Assembly: GCF_022063185.1 (NCBI RefSeq)
Contig: NZ_CP091913.1
Coordinates: 3,473,501 to 3,537,500 of the forward strand
Length of the DNA stretch: 64,000 bases
DNA from: Nostoc sp. UHCC 0870
Lineage (GTDB): Bacteria; Cyanobacteriota; Cyanobacteriia; Cyanobacteriales; Nostocaceae
Direction of reading: 5' to 3'
Shown here: piece by piece, positions 30,541-41,200 of the stretch
Numbering within the stretch: position 1 is the stretch's first letter
How the letters are laid out: each line of letters opens with the position of its first letter
Notes under the pieces: generated by a model
Database searches by the model: none
What the model saw: only the letters and a program-made list of their open reading frames with translations
Told to the model about the DNA's origin: nothing
Made by a program: the position numbers and the translations under genes

Positions 30541-31662
30541 CTACAACAAAAATTCTTCAGTAACTACAGCACCATTAAAGCTGACTTCAACCTTAAATTG
30601 TTGTCCTGGAGATTCGTTAAATTCTAACTGAATAGCATTATCAGACGTTCTTGCAGTAACTTCTTGACTTTCTGACTCAGAAGTATTGTAGTTAAGGGTA
30701 ACTTTGAGTTGCAACCCAAGTGGTAGATATTGCTTGTTGCTTGGTAGAATTTGTACAAGAATATCTTTATCATTGTTAACTGCACTTTTTTGGTTAACAA
30801 CTAAGGCAAAACTTTCTCCATTTAGTAGGATTCCAAAATCAAATAACTTAGTACCTGAAATTTCATAACTATTTGACTTATTGACACTCCTAGCAAAACC
30901 GACATCTAAGTTAATAGGAAGCGTCTTCCAAATAATTTCCGTAGATTGCCAACCTTCTGTAAAAATTCCACTCAACCAATCACTCAAGCTGACAAGTATA
31001 TTACTCGTGTTTTTTTGTGCCTGATTAGCTTTAAATTGAGATGGTAAAGGTATTGCTTTTACTTCTAAAAAACGAGCAGATAACAAAAGATTATTTATCT
31101 CTTGATCAAACCACTTAAGCATTAGTATACAAGACCCATCTTCCTGGATCTCTAAATTATTTGTATAGCAATGTTCAACTATTTGATCATGACGCAAAAA
31201 GCCATAAATAGTTAATTTTTCCTCTTCTTCTGACACCTGCAACAAGACATAAAAATGCGCGGCTAAGTTCGGTGAATTTATAACTTCTTCTGGTATAGTT
31301 AAAAAATCATTATCTAAGTTATCTACAGTAATCAAATAGACATTAAAATCCTCTAATATTAATATAGGAACGTCAATAAGTGCATTTGTACTAATGCGTT
31401 GAGATATAGAACAACTAACTCGATGAATTTTAATATCTGGGGTTGTTTCTCTCAGCCATTGTTCAAAACCAAGTAATGCTAGTGCATTTAGATAGACTTT
31501 CCATTCTCTTGCTTCATCTAAGTTGCAGTTGCTAATTTTTTTAGCTTCTTCAAAATGTTCCGGTTCTAGCCAAACAAATTTATGTGACAATTTTTGTCTC
31601 CAGTATTGTGGATAAACTAAAGCATTCATTATATCTAATCTCCTGCTTATATTGCATCTCAT
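30541..31662 (-). CDS. DUF1822 family protein
   Basis: A 373-residue protein with no signal peptide. It has the features I associate with cyanobacterial DUF1822: an N-terminal WLEPEHF motif, VPILILEDFNVYLI, LTIYGFLRHDQIVEH and the C-terminal LPSNKQYLPLGLQLKVTL. Function unknown. It is the second gene of a minus-strand pair, 42 bp after an HTH protein; in my recollection DUF1822 genes often follow such sigma-like genes in cyanobacteria and lie near CHAT genes, which also occur in this window. Confidence 0.7.
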   Translation of the reverse strand: MRCNISRRLDIMNALVYPQYWRQKLSHKFVWLEPEHFEEAKKISNCNLDEAREWKVYLNALALLGFEQWLRETTPDIKIHRVSCSISQRISTNALIDVPILILEDFNVYLITVDNLDNDFLTIPEEVINSPNLAAHFYVLLQVSEEEEKLTIYGFLRHDQIVEHCYTNNLEIQEDGSCILMLKWFDQEINNLLLSARFLEVKAIPLPSQFKANQAQKNTSNILVSLSDWLSGIFTEGWQSTEIIWKTLPINLDVGFARSVNKSNSYEISGTKLFDFGILLNGESFALVVNQKSAVNNDKDILVQILPSNKQYLPLGLQLKVTLNYNTSESESQEVTARTSDNAIQLEFNESPGQQFKVEVSFNGAVVTEEFLL

Positions 31663-31704
31663 GATAATTCATCTAAGTATTATTACTAATAATTAAGGAT
31701 TAGC

Positions 31705-33216
31705 TCATGCTGCATTATTAATCGAATCATTGATATAGCGGCATAAAATTTGAGCAAATAAGCTATTTTTACTCTTTTTTTTACCACTTTGCATTTCTGC
31801 GTGTGCTTCTAGAAATGTTGTAGTTAACGCATAACTTCTAATTTCCTTAGCAATATTTTTTAAATATTCGGGGTCAGTAGAAATCGCTGTCACCCTATTT
31901 GCTAAGTCAGGTGGTGTAGTCACTTTTGATATTTGCTCAATAAATCTCTCTTCCGTGCGGTATTGAACATTGTCTAAAAGACTTTCTAATTTAAATACGC
32001 GTCTAGCTTTACACCAAGGTATATCCCATAGTTTAGCAATCTCCCCTAAAGACATATTCTCTTGGTAGTAAAGTCGCAAGCCTTCATAGAATTTATCAGC
32101 AAAATTTTTATAGCCTTTACTATTTTGTAAATATTTATAATGCTGAGAAATCACTTCTGATATTGCTTGATATAAAACATTTTCAAACAAGGCATTACAG
32201 ACAGATTGTAATTGCTGTAATTCAATATCCTCTGGATCTGGATCTGTATGGTGAGGTAATTCTTGATTAGGGAGATAATCATTAATTGATTGATCATAAA
32301 TTTCTGTAGGTATGGTTTTGAGTTTACCTGTTTTCTGGTAAATTATATCCTGACGTAAAATTTCTGCAATTCTTTTCAAATGATTTATGAGTTCTCTAGA
32401 AGAATTAACAACAGTATTTCGTTGTTGCAACAAAATGATCATTTCTTGAATTTGGTTGATTGTTGGTTCAGAACAAAGCCCTCTTTCGTTGGATTTACGT
32501 CTATCTCGGCGGTAGACTGCATGAAACACCTCGACAATTTCACTGTCCCCTTTTTCAAAAAGTGCTTGTATAGAACGGGGAATTTCTCTACATAATAATC
32601 CCCAATCACTGGGTGTTTGGATGCCGAAATCCCACAAAAATAACCTGAGATTTTGATTTTGTTTTGTTAGTCTCCACGTCCAATTATCTAAACTTTCAGT
32701 AGAATTTAATTTAGGATTAAATTTTCGCAAAACTTCCACAGTAAAAAACTCTGCTTCTTTCGCTAATGGCTGAGTTGTGCCATCATTATTTAATCTTTGC
32801 TGAGTTTGTTCTTGACTATCGAAAATTACTAGGCTTTTACCATCATCATTTAAAACAAATGGCAGAAAATCAAGATAGCTAAAAAGTAGTGCTTCAACTT
32901 CAGATTTATAGATGCTAGCGATTTTTTTACAGGCGACAAGAATGGTTTTAGAAATATAGCATCTTAGACAAAGCCCTGCGATCGCACGTTGGCGAATATC
33001 AGCAGCATGATGAAACATCTCCCACAGAACAGTTTGAATATGTTTGTTGTCTGCTGGTGATAGTGTGGATTTACTAACGAATTCGGAGAAATGTATCTTA
33101 AAATACTCCTGTGCTGGATAGACTTGTTTAAGTTTGTAACCTCCTTTTAGCTGATTCTCTTGGAATGTAGGAGAATCAATGACTTGAATTGTCCAGTATC
33201 TTGACGGAATTAGCAT
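31705..33216 (-). CDS. Sigma-factor-like HTH protein (unrecognised family)
   Basis: A 503-residue cytosolic protein. Residues about 70-115 (RQRAIAGLCLRCYISKTILV) and the later segment FYEGLRLYYQENMSLGEIAKLWDIPWCKARRVF (about 380-415) recall sigma-70 region 2 and a region-4-type helix-turn-helix. It may be a divergent sigma-like regulator. It is transcribed before the DUF1822 gene and divergently from the CAP-domain gene across a 500-bp interval with repeats. Family name not certain. Confidence 0.55.
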   Translation of the reverse strand: MLIPSRYWTIQVIDSPTFQENQLKGGYKLKQVYPAQEYFKIHFSEFVSKSTLSPADNKHIQTVLWEMFHHAADIRQRAIAGLCLRCYISKTILVACKKIASIYKSEVEALLFSYLDFLPFVLNDDGKSLVIFDSQEQTQQRLNNDGTTQPLAKEAEFFTVEVLRKFNPKLNSTESLDNWTWRLTKQNQNLRLFLWDFGIQTPSDWGLLCREIPRSIQALFEKGDSEIVEVFHAVYRRDRRKSNERGLCSEPTINQIQEMIILLQQRNTVVNSSRELINHLKRIAEILRQDIIYQKTGKLKTIPTEIYDQSINDYLPNQELPHHTDPDPEDIELQQLQSVCNALFENVLYQAISEVISQHYKYLQNSKGYKNFADKFYEGLRLYYQENMSLGEIAKLWDIPWCKARRVFKLESLLDNVQYRTEERFIEQISKVTTPPDLANRVTAISTDPEYLKNIAKEIRSYALTTTFLEAHAEMQSGKKKSKNSLFAQILCRYINDSINNAA

Positions 33217-33721
33217 AGTTCTTCAAATTACATCGCTTCTTATCAAACTTGAGATTCTCAGCGAAGCTATTTCTCCAGAAACCATAATTAGGAATATTCT
33301 GGAGAGCTACATCTATATATATTGGAGTTTTGGGAACTTATACAGATGCTGCTGCTAGAGTATCAATATTTATGTACCAGGTCTTGACAAAGTAAAGAAA
33401 CAGAAAATGAATCTGGTAAAAAAGCTCTCTTTGGTGACTAAGTGTATAAGTAGATTTTAGTTGAATCTATATAAAACTAGAAGCGAGATTAACAAAATCA
33501 AATCTGCTGCTAAATCTATAAGTCAGTTTTGCTGGAATTTATGTAGTAGAAGCAAGGTAAAACAAACCATACTTTTTCATAAAGTTCACGTTCTGCATTG
33601 CACATTACAAGGATAAAAGCTACAAATATGTAGACTCTATTCTTCTACATAGATATGCTGAATTACTTTCTTAGATTTGGAACATATTCAACCTTTCACA
33701 ACTAAAAAAAGCAACGAAAAC
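33217..33721. promoter_or_regulatory. Divergent promoter interval with two copies of a ~55-bp repeat
   Basis: No gene seen. Two degenerate repeats begin near 33442 and 33520, each with TATAAGT followed about 20-25 bases later by AGAAGC and an A-rich end. Similar copies lie at about 34228 and 34450, beyond the CAP gene. Confidence 0.55.
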
Positions 33722-34207
33722 ATGGCTAAATTTATAGTTAAAACAAGCTTACTAGCTGCGGCTATTGTTCTGCTTAATGCTGGACAACAAGTTCAAGCCT
33801 CTACATCAAACCAAGTAATTCAATTAGTTAATCAAGCTAGGTCTCAAGGACGTGTGTGTGGAAACCGAAGATTTAATGCTGCAAGGCCAATATCTGCAAA
33901 TGGTAGCCTGAATCGTGCTGCACAGGTACATAGTTCAGACATGGCTGCAAGAAGGCAAATAAGTCATACAGGTTCTAATGGTAGTTCTGTTGGACAGCGC
34001 ACAAAGCAAGCTGGGTATCAATGGAGAGCTATTGCTGAGAATGTGGCTGTTGGTCAAAACTCTACGAGTGCTGTAGTCCAAGCATGGCTAAAAAGTCCAG
34101 GACATTGCGTTAATATTATGAACCCAAATTATACCGAGGGTGGTGTAGGCGTTGTTCGGGGTCGTGATAACAGGCTTTATTGGACAATGGTCTACGGTAG
34201 ACGTTAA
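33722..34207 (+). CDS. Secreted CAP-domain (SCP/PR-1) protein
   Basis: The ATG at 33722 is preferred over 33677 because it places a clean signal peptide (MAKFIVKTSLLAAAIVLLNA, cleavage near VQAS) at the start, giving 161 residues. The CAP core shows LNRAAQVHSSDMAARRQISH, AENVAVGQ, VVQAWLKSPGHCVNIMNPNY and GVGVV, with the usual His and Glu positions. Bacterial CAP proteins are exported and bind wall or lipid ligands; activity here is unknown. A Cys pair may form a disulfide. Confidence 0.85.
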   Translation: MAKFIVKTSLLAAAIVLLNAGQQVQASTSNQVIQLVNQARSQGRVCGNRRFNAARPISANGSLNRAAQVHSSDMAARRQISHTGSNGSSVGQRTKQAGYQWRAIAENVAVGQNSTSAVVQAWLKSPGHCVNIMNPNYTEGGVGVVRGRDNRLYWTMVYGRR

Positions 34208-34582
34208 AGCAATTAGCTTGCACAAGTGTATAAGTTAATTGAAGGAAAACGTATCTAAAAATAGAAGCAGGAAAACAAATTACCTTAATTTCTTGCTTCT
34301 ACTCATCTGTATTTCCAGGTTTTATCTCACTGACACACCCCAGATAGGAGATATTTTTCAATTTAGAAATACGTAAAAAATAAACGGTATTCACTACAAA
34401 CTTAACTACAATGCTCGTTGTTTAAATTAAAGTAAGAGTAAGAGTATAAGTTAAGTGAACTTGCATTTATCTAAAAGTGGAAGTAAAAAAGCAGAAATAA
34501 TGATTTCTGCTTAGTATTAAGGCTAGTTGATATAAACTTAAATTTTTAAAAATATCAATCATATACAGGGAGGATCAATTCA
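34208..34582. promoter_or_regulatory. Interval with two further ~55-bp repeats before the GTPase gene
   Basis: Two degenerate copies of the repeat (about 34225-34280 and 34445-34505) lie here. GGGAGGATCAATTCA upstream of 34583 gives the GTPase gene a ribosome site. No gene is seen. Confidence 0.55.
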
Positions 34583-37141
34583 ATGACTTTTGCAAAGCAA
34601 ATTGATGAAATTATTGGTAAGCGTCACGAGCAAGCAAATATATTAGCAGGTGTTATAGAAAAATGGAGAAATCTTAAAAAGGAACTGGAAATACTTGAGC
34701 AAGAACGAAATAACCACATTTCAATTATTTCGGATACCAACTCCAATGCTTATTTACGTTTACAGAAGATTAATTTATCAGCATGGATCAAGAAAATTAA
34801 TAATAAGATAGATGAATTAGATAATCTCAAAACACGGTTATCTCGCGGAACATTGAATATTGGCGTAGTAGGAAGAATGCGTCAAGGAAAAAGCCAATTA
34901 CTACAAAGTTTAACGGGACTAACTAATGCTGAAATTCCTACTAGCTCAGATGGAGTATGTACAAGAATTTTGAGTAAAGTTTTTCATGAACCAAGCACAG
35001 TCAGAAATGAAATCCAATTTCATTCTGCTGATTCTTTACTAGAAATTATTCATCTATACTACGACATTCTGGGATTAGCTACTAACTCTAAACCAAAATC
35101 TATAGATGATTTCCACTCCATAAAGAATGAAGATTTTCCCAGGCTACCTCCAGAGATAATAAAGAAAAATCCCAGTGCCAAATATCTTTACGGGATTCTT
35201 CGCGGCAATTATTATAGCAACTATGAAGAATACAAAAAACTCCTTACTGGACAACTTCAAGTAATTCCTCAAGCAGAAATAATTAATTATGTTACTAGAA
35301 ATCAACAAAATAGTAACGTGAGACCAAATAGCAAATATCTGTCAGTAAGAGAACTGAGGATATTTTGCGAATTTCCTGATGGCGATGAAGTAGGCAAAAT
35401 TGGAGTAGTTGATTTACCTGGTTTAGGTGATGATGACGTATCAGATGCGGAGTTATTAATTAAAACTATCAAGCAAGATATTGACTTTATTCTATTTGTC
35501 CGCAGGCCTGATACGAAAGGAGATAATTGGCAAGAAGCTGATAGAAAAATGTATGGATTAGCAGAAAAAGCTCTTGAGGGTTTTCCTATTAAAGAATGTT
35601 CTTTTATAGTTTTAAATAAAGACAAAGATAACCCTATTAAAAGTGAAAAAGATTGCAACCGTTTTCGTGATGAAGTTAAAGAACAAGGACTTGTAGTTTC
35701 CAATGTAGTAATTGCTAACTGCACTAACTCTGCTGATGTTAAAAAAGAAGTTCTGACTCCTGCTCTAGAGAACTTAACTAAAAATATTGGCAGGGTTTAT
35801 GAGCAATATTTACGTTTTCACAATCAAGATTTAATAACTTTTCAGAAGGAAATTTCTCATATCCTAAGTGAAGCATTTAAAGCTACAGAAGGCTTTCAAT
35901 CTACAGAAAATGAAGAGTTTAATGATTGGTTTGAAGATAAAATTTGGGTGGAAATGAGGAAGAAATTCAACCAAGAAAATAAGAACCTATTGAATAATCA
36001 GAATAAACCCCATGAGGAGTTTGAAAAAGAAGTCAATAACGTTGTAGAAAAGTGTTTAAATGGAAAAGCCAAAATTGTTCCAGACACGAATGAAATTGAA
36101 GATTTATATGCTAGTTGTGGTAGTTCCTACAAAATGGCGTTCTATATGTGTATTAACGAAGTTAAAACAAACCTAATTAGGGAATTTAAAACATTAGACA
36201 AGGCATTAAAAAAATCGGAAATAAAATTACAATTATCAGTAGCTAAAATTTTGTACGAACAGGGTTGGCTTGAAAAACATAGCTCTTTTCAAGAATATAG
36301 CTTAAAAGAGGAAGAGTGTGTCGATTTTTTTGTTAAAGTCAAAGAACTAGTTCCTCAACATAGAAAAGAGCTTAAGCAAGCTTTTGAAGAAATTCAACAG
36401 TGTACCGATACATATGGAGACACTATTATCAGTTGGATTCAACCTCATCTTGATACTCTAAAACCTGACCAACATCTTGATCCAATATCTAGAAAACAAT
36501 TTTTCACTGATGAATCTAATTTAATATCTCAACAAGTTAATGAACTTCAGCAGACAGTTGTCAATCTATCTGAAGAGGAAGTTAACAAGTTGGATAGCAC
36601 AATGCAACAACTTACAGATGATATTAAAGCTGAGTTACTGTCTAAAATGATGGAAGCTATATCGCAATATATGCCTTTTCCTTTATCGCAGAAATTAGTT
36701 CAAAATATTTTATATCTTAGCTTGCAAAAAGCATATGTTTTGGTAAAAGGATTTATTAATAGTTCCGCATCTGAAAGCATTGCTACCAATACATTACCTT
36801 CTCCAAACAAACCACAAATGGAAAAAATAGAAGAATCAATTATGTCAGAGATTGATTCTTTACGTAAGAAAGTTGTAGAAGACTGTCAGCATACTTTGAA
36901 AGATAAGCTAAACTTCCCTAATAAAGAAGCACATACAAAATTTGACAAATTTTTCGCTAATGCTATAGCTTTTAACAAAGCTGAGACTGCATGGCGAGAT
37001 TTTTATCAATACGAGAAAAATCAAGAACTCTGGCCAGGTGCTAAATCTAAGGAAAATGCTCAACAGCTAGAGAAGGAATGGCAAGATTTAGTAAATAATG
37101 CGATAGATGCAAGCAGTGCTGATGGTTTAGTGTTACCTTGA
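34583..37141 (+). CDS. Dynamin-like large GTPase
   Basis: An 852-residue protein. An N-terminal coiled coil (about 10-90) precedes the GTPase domain: G1 P-loop GVVGRMRQGKS (about 94-104), G3 VVDLPGLGDDD (about 275) and G4 LNKDKD (about 344). The remainder is long helical, Lys/Glu-rich sequence with a possible hydrophobic helix near FPLSQKLVQNILYLSLQKAYVL. This resembles bacterial dynamins, some of which remodel or protect membranes, including in phage defence. The stop overlaps the next start (TGATG), so it is coupled to the LysM gene. Confidence 0.75.
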   Translation: MTFAKQIDEIIGKRHEQANILAGVIEKWRNLKKELEILEQERNNHISIISDTNSNAYLRLQKINLSAWIKKINNKIDELDNLKTRLSRGTLNIGVVGRMRQGKSQLLQSLTGLTNAEIPTSSDGVCTRILSKVFHEPSTVRNEIQFHSADSLLEIIHLYYDILGLATNSKPKSIDDFHSIKNEDFPRLPPEIIKKNPSAKYLYGILRGNYYSNYEEYKKLLTGQLQVIPQAEIINYVTRNQQNSNVRPNSKYLSVRELRIFCEFPDGDEVGKIGVVDLPGLGDDDVSDAELLIKTIKQDIDFILFVRRPDTKGDNWQEADRKMYGLAEKALEGFPIKECSFIVLNKDKDNPIKSEKDCNRFRDEVKEQGLVVSNVVIANCTNSADVKKEVLTPALENLTKNIGRVYEQYLRFHNQDLITFQKEISHILSEAFKATEGFQSTENEEFNDWFEDKIWVEMRKKFNQENKNLLNNQNKPHEEFEKEVNNVVEKCLNGKAKIVPDTNEIEDLYASCGSSYKMAFYMCINEVKTNLIREFKTLDKALKKSEIKLQLSVAKILYEQGWLEKHSSFQEYSLKEEECVDFFVKVKELVPQHRKELKQAFEEIQQCTDTYGDTIISWIQPHLDTLKPDQHLDPISRKQFFTDESNLISQQVNELQQTVVNLSEEEVNKLDSTMQQLTDDIKAELLSKMMEAISQYMPFPLSQKLVQNILYLSLQKAYVLVKGFINSSASESIATNTLPSPNKPQMEKIEESIMSEIDSLRKKVVEDCQHTLKDKLNFPNKEAHTKFDKFFANAIAFNKAETAWRDFYQYEKNQELWPGAKSKENAQQLEKEWQDLVNNAIDASSADGLVLP

Positions 37142-38193
37142 TGTGGATTTTTTCAAGATTCAAATATCCTTTAGATTTGCCATTTTGCAAACCAGATTCA
37201 CAATCTATCAAGAGTCTCCTTCTCAGCAAGAAAACATCACACAAACCAATACAACATCCTATGAATCTTAAACCTTATTTTCTACAGCATTCAATGATTT
37301 CATTACTCAAGACTAAAAAATTCATCCGCAGCATTAATAAATTCCCTGCTATTGGATTAATGATATTTTCCTCTTTAACTGGCTCATTGTTATTACCTGA
37401 ACTTGGCGATGCTGTTTTCCAAAAAACTGATGCTGTCGCCCAAGCGCAACAGGGAAATGGAACTCGACACACAGTACAACCTGGTGAGTTCTTATCAAAT
37501 ATTGCTGAGAGATATTATGGTGATGGTGGCGAAGCTTCTTGGAGAAGAATTTATGAGGCTAATCGGGGTGTAATTGGGCCTGATCCTACACAACTCAGGG
37601 CGGGAATGGTACTGGTTATACCTGGAAATAATCAGCCTCGGCCTAATCCTGTTGCTAATAGGGGCAGTTTTCAAGATATGCTATTAGCACTTGGACGAAG
37701 AGAAACAGGGCGACAAAATCCCCCCTATAATATTGAGAATTCCTTAGGTTTTATGGGTAAGTATCAATTCGGTGAAGCTCTATTAATTGACTTGGGATAT
37801 TACAGAGCTAATACTTACTACGGACAACCGGGTGTTAACAAGAATTATTGGCGCGGTACATGGACGGGAAAAAATGGTGCTAATAGCAAGCAAGATTTTT
37901 TAAATAATAAAAATAATGTCCAAGAAAGAGCAATTAGCGAGGCTATGAGTTTGAAATGGAGTCGTCTCAATGGTGAACTCCAACAGAGAGGACGTTCTAC
38001 ACGGGATTTTATCGGGCGGAGACAAAGAGGAATAGTCATCACTAGTTCTGGACTTCTGGCGGCTTCTCATCTACGTGGTCCAAAAGCAGCTGCGGAAATG
38101 TTACTGTTTGATAGGGACAACCCCGATGAAAATGGTACGTCTATTTTTGCTTATTTGAACGAATTTAGGGGATTTAGAACGCCTTTTGACTAG
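37141..38193 (+). CDS. LysM protein with lysozyme-like C-terminal region
   Basis: The ATG at 37141 shares its A with the GTPase stop; an in-frame ATG at 37261 may be the true start because a membrane/signal segment (FPAIGLMIFSSLTGSLLL) follows it. A LysM domain (HTVQPGEFLSNIAERYYGDG to LRAGMVLVIPG) binds peptidoglycan. The C-terminal part (LGRRETG, LGFMGKYQFGEALL) resembles lysozyme/transglycosylase folds, with Glu in RRETG a candidate catalytic residue. Likely a wall-acting exported protein coupled to the membrane GTPase (inference). Confidence 0.7.
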   Translation: MWIFSRFKYPLDLPFCKPDSQSIKSLLLSKKTSHKPIQHPMNLKPYFLQHSMISLLKTKKFIRSINKFPAIGLMIFSSLTGSLLLPELGDAVFQKTDAVAQAQQGNGTRHTVQPGEFLSNIAERYYGDGGEASWRRIYEANRGVIGPDPTQLRAGMVLVIPGNNQPRPNPVANRGSFQDMLLALGRRETGRQNPPYNIENSLGFMGKYQFGEALLIDLGYYRANTYYGQPGVNKNYWRGTWTGKNGANSKQDFLNNKNNVQERAISEAMSLKWSRLNGELQQRGRSTRDFIGRRQRGIVITSSGLLAASHLRGPKAAAEMLLFDRDNPDENGTSIFAYLNEFRGFRTPFD

Positions 38194-38210
38194 AAAAACC
38201 AAAATATAGC

Positions 38211-38252
38211 TGTAGAGCGCGTCAGATTGAGATTTAACTGACGCGCTCTACA
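38211..38252. terminator. Bidirectional terminator-like hairpin
   Basis: TGTAGAGCGCGTCAG (38211-38225) pairs perfectly with CTGACGCGCTCTACA (38238-38252) over a 12-base loop, between the convergent LysM and CHAT-WD40 genes. It has no long U tract. Confidence 0.7.
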
Positions 38253-38264
38253 TATTGGATATTG

Positions 38265-41200
38265 TTACTGGGGGAGTCTTTTACATAAATTGCGATCGCT
38301 CTCATTCACTTTGATGTTATGTTGCAAATAATCACTCACCCAACTGCAACTATCAACTAGTAGCTGATTTGTGTTCAAGTTCAAATCCCAGAGAATTAAT
38401 TTTCCAGTCTTGTCAACTGAAGCAAGAGTTTTACCATCTGGGTGGAAATCGAGACTAAAGACGTAATCATCATGTCCTTGATAGGTTTCCAGTTCCTTCC
38501 CGTCAAGACTCCAAAGTTTAACTTTGTAATCTAAACTAGCAGTTGCAATTGTTTTACCATCTGGACTAAATCTCACATGAAAAACACCAGCATTATGTCC
38601 TTTAAGAGTCGTAATTAATTCACCTGCCAGCGTCCAAAGTTTGACTGTTTTATCTTCACTAGCAGTTGCAATTATTTTGCCATCTGGACTAAAGCTGACA
38701 CTATGAACTCCATCATTATGTTGAGCAAAAGTGTTTAGTAATTTACCGTCAAGCGTCCAAAGTTTGACTTTTTTGTCCCAACCAGCAGAGGCGATAATTT
38801 TACCATCAGGGCTAAATGTAACACTATTAACCCCCTCTCCATCTTCATCTTGACCTTTTTTATGTGCTGTAATGGTATGAATTAATCTGCCATTCAAGTT
38901 ACGAATCTCGATAGTACCATTATGTCCAGCACTAGCAATGGTATTACCATCTGGACTAAAACTGACTTGCCAAATCCATTTTTGATCATGTCCTTGAAAA
39001 GCATTTATTTTATTACCTAAAAGATTCCAAAGTATGATATGTCCATCTTTAGTTGCGGCAGCTATAATCTGTCCATTAGGGCTAAAACTAACGTTGGTAA
39101 ACTCTTTATTCTCGCATTGGAGAGGTTTAAGTAACTTCCCCGAATGCTCCCAAATTTTAACGGTTTTATCTTTACTAGCAGTGGCATATTTATTACCATC
39201 AGGACTAAAACTTAAGCTATAAATAGCATCTTTATGTGCCTGATGGATTTGATATTTATCCTTTTTGATTTGCCAAATTTTAGCTGTACCATCTTTGCTA
39301 GCTGTAGCCATCATCTTGCCATCAGGACTAAAATTAACGCTCCAAACCCAATCTTTATGTCCCTGGAGAGTTTGAATTTCTTCGCCTGATTCACTCCATA
39401 TTTTTACTGTTGTGTCTGCACTACTGCTAGCAATAAGGGTATTATCTGGACTAAAACTCACACTAGTAACAGCATTTTTATGACCATTAAATGTTTTGAG
39501 TAAATTTCCTTTTATACTCCATATTTTTGCAGTTTCATCCCTACTAGCGGTAGCAATTTTCTGACCATCTGGACTAAAAGTAACGCTCCAAACCCAATCT
39601 TTATGTCCATTCAGAGTTTGCAGTTCTCTTCCATCTAGATTCCAAAGTTTTACTGTTTTATCTTGACTGGCACTGGCAAGAATATTACCATCAGGATGAA
39701 AACTCAAATTTAGAATAGGTTGATCATGTCCTTTGAAGGTTCTGATCAATTTACCTTCCTCATTCCAGAGTTTAATATCTCCTTTGGCATCACCCATAGT
39801 AATTATCTTACCATCAGGGCTAAAACTTACACTATCAACCTTGATATTATTGCCTAATAGGGTAGTAATTAATTTACCTTCTATTGTCCAAAGTTTAACG
39901 TTACCATCCCAACTTGATGTAGCAATTGTTTTTCCTGTCGGACTAAATTTGACACTACGGACTAAATCTGTATGTCCTATGAGTGTGGCAATTTCTCGCC
40001 CTGTTACAGTCCATAATTTTACAGTTTTGTCCTGACTGGCAGTAGCAATAATTTTACCATCTGGACTAAAACTAACATCTGTCACCTCATCTTCATGTGT
40101 TTCTAATTGATTGCGTTTTGTAACTTTATAAAGTGCCTCTTGTAATACAACATCGACTTGCTTTTGAAGTTTACTCTTATCTTGAAATACATCAAATGTT
40201 AAATTAGGAATTGTTTGCTGGATTTTTTTAGATGCTTTCAAGCCTTCTATAATAGCATCAAAATATTCACCTGAATTTAAAAGAGCTTTGCTTGATACAC
40301 TAATAGCTTTAATTTCATTCCAACGTGCATTCTGCGATTGCCACCAAGCTACTCCAGCCAGTATCAATGTGAATACTAAACCACCACTAAGTCCTAACAT
40401 AATCAGTTTTTGTCTGTGATTATGTTGACGTTGTTCCTGTTGTTGACGTGTAATACTAGCATTAATAAAATCTTGCTCTAGTTGTGTTAATTGTTCTCTT
40501 TTTTGTTGATACCAATATGATGCTATAGCTAGCCGCGTTCCTGTTAATAATATATCAGTGTTAGGATTATTTTTTTCCCATTCACGCACTTCTGGCTTGA
40601 TCATTTCTTGCCAAATGCGAAACTCCCGGTTAATTTCTATCCAGTCCCGTAAGGTTGTCCATTCACGAATTAATGCTTCATGAACAATTTCTACTGTTTC
40701 TATTTGCTCAATTTCATCCCATTCCGTAACTACTAAACGTTTATCGGCTAAATGTTTCACTAAACTCCAGTTTTCTGGTTTCACATCGTGACGAGTCGCC
40801 ACACGCTTAGTATCTTCTGTTCCTTCCCCTGGACGCACTAATTGAATAAATACTTTTTCTGCTTGTTGTTTTTCTTGTACAGATAGGGAATTAAAGACTT
40901 GATCTGCGTGTTTTGCTAAAGCTTCTTCTAAACCGCCAATTTCTGCATAAGCTTGATGTGTTAAATACCAATTCTTCTGTTTTAACCAAAGCTGTGTAAG
41001 TGCAAATTCCAACAAGGGTAAACGACCAGGATGATTACCTACATCATTAATTAGGTTACTTGTTAGCCCCTCTTCTAGTTCCACCTTCATTTTTAAAGCA
41101 GGTTTTTCAATTACATCTTGTAATTCCTCCTTTTCCATTGGAGTTAATAACAAAGGGGTGTATTGTTGCAAAACTTTAGCCATCGGGGGATAATCGAGTG

